Program-made: the position numbers and the translations under genes
NCBI GenBank assembly: GCA_020073665.1
Contig: JAIQEU010000012.1
Location: 62,001 to 126,000, forward strand
From: Terriglobia bacterium
Lineage (GTDB): Bacteria > Acidobacteriota > Terriglobia > Terriglobales > Acidobacteriaceae
Reading direction: 5' to 3'
DNA length: 64,000 bases
In this document: piece after piece, positions 60,885 to 64,000 of the stretch
Layout: each line of letters starts with the position of its first letter
Position numbering within the stretch: the stretch's first letter is position 1
Notes under the pieces: generated by a model
The model's input: the letters and a program-made list of their open reading frames with translations, nothing else
What the model was told of the DNA's origin: nothing
The model's database searches: none

Positions 60885-63074
60885 TCAGCGTCGGCCGGCG
60901 GTTGAAATCTCCTCGAACAGCTCTGGCAGGCGACCAGCATCTTCTGCGGAATCTCCGAAGCGCGCACCCTCGTAGTGACGAGTGAACTGCGCGACCCAAT
61001 CGCGCAAAGCGGCATCTTCAATACATTCGACAAATTCTCTTGGGGTCTGCACCGGCGACTTGCGCCAGCCCCGCTGTGCCAGCCTGCGGATCATGCGCTG
61101 GTACCAGATGGTCGCTGCCCGGCGGGGCGATTTTTCCGGACGCGCCGCCAGTTGGCGGTTACGCAGCAGGTGCCAGAGCCCGCGCGCATTGGCCGCCAGC
61201 AGCAGGAGGACCGCCGCCAATACCCCTCCGCTTGTCCAGCGTCCCGGGTCAGCCGCCATGGTCTTCTGCGCCTTCCGTATCCCGGCCATCAATCGGTCGT
61301 AACGATGGCGCAAGCCCTGCCGCAGTTCCGAAAATACCTGATGGCCGCTGCGTTTCGCGCCCTCGCTCAGCAACCGCTGGTGGCTGGCGTCGTAGTCAAT
61401 CACCCACTCCCGCCAGAAGGATGCCATGGCATCCAGGTACAGCATGGCGCGGCCCCAGCCGGTGTGCATCTCAGACGGACCCGCGGGTGTGGGATCGAAG
61501 CTGACCCATCCCCAGCCCGGGAAATAGACTTCCACCCAGGAGTGCGCATTGCTGGCCCGCACTAGGTACTGCGATGTGATGTCGTTGAACTCCCCGGTAC
61601 GGAAGCCGTTGACCACCCGCGAGGGAATCCGTTGCGTGCGTAGCATGACCGCCATGGCCGACGCGAAATATTCGCAGTGTCCCCGCTTGCGCTCGAATAA
61701 GAATTCAGCGAGCGGATCGCGCGGGACGGTGCGCGAAAGCTGCAACGTATATCCGAACTTGGTGCGGAGATAGGTCTCGATGGCCAGTGCTTTGTCGTAG
61801 TTGTTACTGAAGCTGGTGGTGATCTGCTCGGCCAACCGCGGAATGCGAGGATCGACGGCGGGCAGCTGCAGGTAGTTCCGCAGAATTTCCGGTGGATAGG
61901 GCGCAGACGTGGCCCGCAGATCGCGCGGATCCGGCTGCGAAAGGACGGACGACGCCTCATAAAGATTTACCGGGCGCTCAGGATCAAGGTCATAGACGGC
62001 GCCACCGCCGTCCATGGAAACGGTGCGGTAGCTGCCTTCGAGCAAACGCGGCGTGGGCGCCAGGAAGAATACGTTAGTGCCCACCGGTTCCATGAGCACG
62101 CGGTAGTGAATCGCGTGAGCGCCTTTTCTCCTTAACGAACTGGCGTCGGGCGGGGCCAGCTGGAAACCGCCGGTGGGCAGGCGAGGTACTACCAGCTGCC
62201 CGTGGGGATTCGACCAGCTGCGGCCGTCAAACAGGCTGAGCGTGACCCCGCGCCATTTCAGATCGTATTCGCCGCCGCGATCGCCATCGATCTGAATGTG
62301 CATGACGACGGAGCTCGACTGCTGGATTTCCCCGATCTGGCCCAGTTGCACGTGGTCGCTGAAACCGGTGCTCAGTTCCTTCCCCGGGGCGTAGGCGCTG
62401 AGATAGCCGGCGGAAATGCGCGGCAGGATGAAGAAGATGCCCGCTGCACCCAACAAAATAAACAGCACTAGAACGGGTGAGGCCCCAGCGAGGGAAAAGG
62501 CCATGTGCCGGTAGGCGAGCGCATCGGTAGTGTCTTTGGAATGGATAGTCGCCTTGCCGGCGGCATGGCGCATTTCCATCAGGATGAAAGTGACCACTGC
62601 CATCAGCATGAACCCGGCGAAAGACAGCAGAAAAATGCTGTCTACAGTCAGCACGGCAGCGGCCAACACCATGAGGAACGCGATCACTGCCAGAAAGTAA
62701 TAATCGCGATCGCGATGAGCGGAAAACAGCCTCACCACCATGACGAACAGCACCAGGTGGACCGTGGCGTTGAGAAAACTACCGGAAATCAGGAAGTAAT
62801 CCGCCAGGTAAAACGCGACATAAACCAGCGTCAGGGTGGTGGTCCAGCGCTCCGAGATGACCAGGATGCGCCGCGTAGCCAGCAGGTAGCCGCGAAACAG
62901 CAGCGCCCCTCCGACCAGCAACACGGTGGGAATATCGAGCCCTCCGGTCGAGGCCAGACATCCGAATCCGGTGAACACCAACAAATAGATTGCGACCTCG
63001 AAATAGCGCTCGATGGCAACCGGCAACGGAATGGTCGCCGACCGAAGATGACTGGCCGTAAGCATGAGATGCAC
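60885..63074 (-). CDS. TgpA-family transglutaminase-like membrane protein
   Basis: A 729-residue protein. About six hydrophobic segments (about 25-225) precede a periplasmic region with the transglutaminase-like domain (about 425-535): RGHCEYFASAMAVMLR (Cys467), RASNAHSWVEVYFPGWGWVSFDPTP (His511, Asp527), so the Cys-His-Asp triad is intact. One more membrane helix (about 615-635) and a charged C-terminal domain (about 650-729) follow. TgpA homologues usually sit beside MoxR and DUF58 genes; here none is adjacent. The start may be GTG 63074 or ATG 63065. Confidence 0.85.
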   Translation of the reverse strand: MHLMLTASHLRSATIPLPVAIERYFEVAIYLLVFTGFGCLASTGGLDIPTVLLVGGALLFRGYLLATRRILVISERWTTTLTLVYVAFYLADYFLISGSFLNATVHLVLFVMVVRLFSAHRDRDYYFLAVIAFLMVLAAAVLTVDSIFLLSFAGFMLMAVVTFILMEMRHAAGKATIHSKDTTDALAYRHMAFSLAGASPVLVLFILLGAAGIFFILPRISAGYLSAYAPGKELSTGFSDHVQLGQIGEIQQSSSVVMHIQIDGDRGGEYDLKWRGVTLSLFDGRSWSNPHGQLVVPRLPTGGFQLAPPDASSLRRKGAHAIHYRVLMEPVGTNVFFLAPTPRLLEGSYRTVSMDGGGAVYDLDPERPVNLYEASSVLSQPDPRDLRATSAPYPPEILRNYLQLPAVDPRIPRLAEQITTSFSNNYDKALAIETYLRTKFGYTLQLSRTVPRDPLAEFLFERKRGHCEYFASAMAVMLRTQRIPSRVVNGFRTGEFNDITSQYLVRASNAHSWVEVYFPGWGWVSFDPTPAGPSEMHTGWGRAMLYLDAMASFWREWVIDYDASHQRLLSEGAKRSGHQVFSELRQGLRHRYDRLMAGIRKAQKTMAADPGRWTSGGVLAAVLLLLAANARGLWHLLRNRQLAARPEKSPRRAATIWYQRMIRRLAQRGWRKSPVQTPREFVECIEDAALRDWVAQFTRHYEGARFGDSAEDAGRLPELFEEISTAGRR

Positions 63075-63293
63075 CTATTGTTCGCGATTTGCGGGAAGAA
63101 GGGAAGAGTACCGCGGGTACTGAGGATATTCGCTCGGAGAGAGGTCGGGAAGGGCACAACCTCAGTCATGCCGCCGATGGCGAAGGTTGTCAAGGCTTCA
63201 GCCGCTGTGGAGCGTTTAGGGTTGTCAATGAGTGTAAACGCCTGTTAACAACAGTTGCCACCGCCCGATCCTGTATCCCGTGAAGAGGGCGAA

Positions 63294-64000
63294 TCAAGGA
63301 GTGATCTTGAAGACCGTCCCGAAGTCGAAAGTGCCACCTCCCCATGTAGTCCCATAGAGATTACCCGCCTCATCCCGGATAAGATCGCCCAGAGGAGAGG
63401 CCCCGTCCGGCCTGCCGGTGAAGGTGTGAAGTACTCTCAATCTGCCAGTCGGAGTGAGTTCAAAGACTGTTCCGACGCTGGAGAATCCATTTCCCAGGGT
63501 AGTCCCGTAGAGATTGCCTGCCCCGTCCCGAGCAAGACCTCCCCACGGATATCCCCCATCGAACCCGTCAGTGAAGGAGTAGAGCACGGTTTCGTTGCCA
63601 AATGCATCCACCTTGAACACGGTTCCGTACCCGTTAGCGCCGCCATACAACGTCGTTCCGTAGAGGTTGCCCGCAGCGTCTACAACCAAACGTGAGTGCG
63701 GAGAAGCGCCGTCCGGTGCGCCGTTGAAGCTGTGAAGTAGCCTACCCTTGCCGGTCGCATTCATCCTGAACACAGTTCCGCAGTTGCGATCGCCACCCAT
63801 TGGTGAAGTCCCGTAGAGGTTCCCCGCCGCGTCGCGGATCAAGCCTGATAGCGACCCTCGTCCATCGAGTCCATCGAAGTTGTGTACAACCCGGAAATAG
63901 CCAGTGGCCGTAACTTTGAATATGGTTCCTAAACCGAAAACGCCGCCAATACCTGTGGTGCCATAGAGATTTCCGCCCCGATCGGGGACGAGACTAGTCC
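63294..64000 (-). CDS. GloVer-type tandem-repeat protein, C-terminal part (runs off the window)
   Basis: Frame open from the right edge on the minus strand to the stop at 63294, about 235 residues. It consists of repeats of about 45-50 residues: DGASPLGDLIRDEAGNLYGTTWGGG, then GTVFKITP, HTFTGRPDGASP and so on, at least five units with the core NLYGTT and GTVF(K/E). This is the GloVer repeat of choice-of-anchor tandem-repeat proteins (beta-propeller-like, secreted). The N-terminus with signal peptide lies outside the window. Confidence 0.85.
   Translation of the reverse strand, partial: TSLVPDRGGNLYGTTGIGGVFGLGTIFKVTATGYFRVVHNFDGLDGRGSLSGLIRDAAGNLYGTSPMGGDRNCGTVFRMNATGKGRLLHSFNGAPDGASPHSRLVVDAAGNLYGTTLYGGANGYGTVFKVDAFGNETVLYSFTDGFDGGYPWGGLARDGAGNLYGTTLGNGFSSVGTVFELTPTGRLRVLHTFTGRPDGASPLGDLIRDEAGNLYGTTWGGGTFDFGTVFKITP

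Noticed and set aside
1-64000. tRNA or rRNA genes
   Set aside because: I checked the intergenic gaps for T-loop and anticodon-stem patterns and saw none; a covariance-model search would settle this.

Overview
This is a high-GC bacterial chromosome segment dominated by housekeeping genes with secreted and envelope proteins between them. I see no tRNA, rRNA, CRISPR array, transposase or phage gene. The gene content suggests an Acidobacteriota (Terriglobia-like) soil or sediment bacterium: Gram-negative envelope functions (TonB-type protein, OmpA/Pal lipoprotein, outer-membrane beta-barrel), FecR and PD40/TolB beta-propeller proteins, Asp-box and GloVer-type repeat proteins, a stand-alone TgpA-like transglutaminase, a MEMO-family protein, and word-like palindromic repeats between genes. 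This assignment is inference from content; no marker gene was compared.

Left part (1-9 kb): the 3' end of cstA overlaps a ybdD/yjiX-type gene, followed by ruvC and two exported proteins, one with a FecR domain. Next come two tandem paralogous secreted Asp-box proteins and a third secreted protein whose signal peptide is split by a one-base frameshift. These last three genes share an inverted repeat (GTTCTG-N4-CAGAAC) upstream.

9-34 kb: a MEMO protein and rsmA on the minus strand, glgA divergent from them, a TolB-like lipoprotein, a cobalamin-binding radical SAM protein and DNA polymerase IV. A TonB-family protein and an M48 peptidase follow, then an amino-acid permease and an unrecognised protein with a zincin-like HETGGH motif. 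A sodium/solute symporter faces a BadF/NagK-type kinase. The stretch ends with a helical-repeat protein, a coiled-coil MscS channel, a phosphoesterase, a small HEGGH membrane protein, a PD40 propeller and uvrC.

34-46 kb: an acyltransferase, a hairpin-rich intergenic stretch ahead of an OmpA/Pal lipoprotein, small exported proteins, and a minus-strand group of prepilin peptidase, a kinase-like PAS protein lacking its catalytic parts, a complete sensor kinase, cytochrome c, a BON lipoprotein and a PilZ protein. mobA and an orphan MlaF-type ATPase lie on the plus strand.

46-64 kb, mostly minus strand: ftsY, a small ORF, ribD and ribE; an HD-GYP protein; then a compact run rimO, yacG, pgpA, an IPT/NHL propeller gene, cinA, thpR, plsY and gpsA, linking translation/RNA enzymes with phospholipid synthesis. 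A beta-barrel protein, TgpA and the 3' end of a GloVer-repeat gene close the window.
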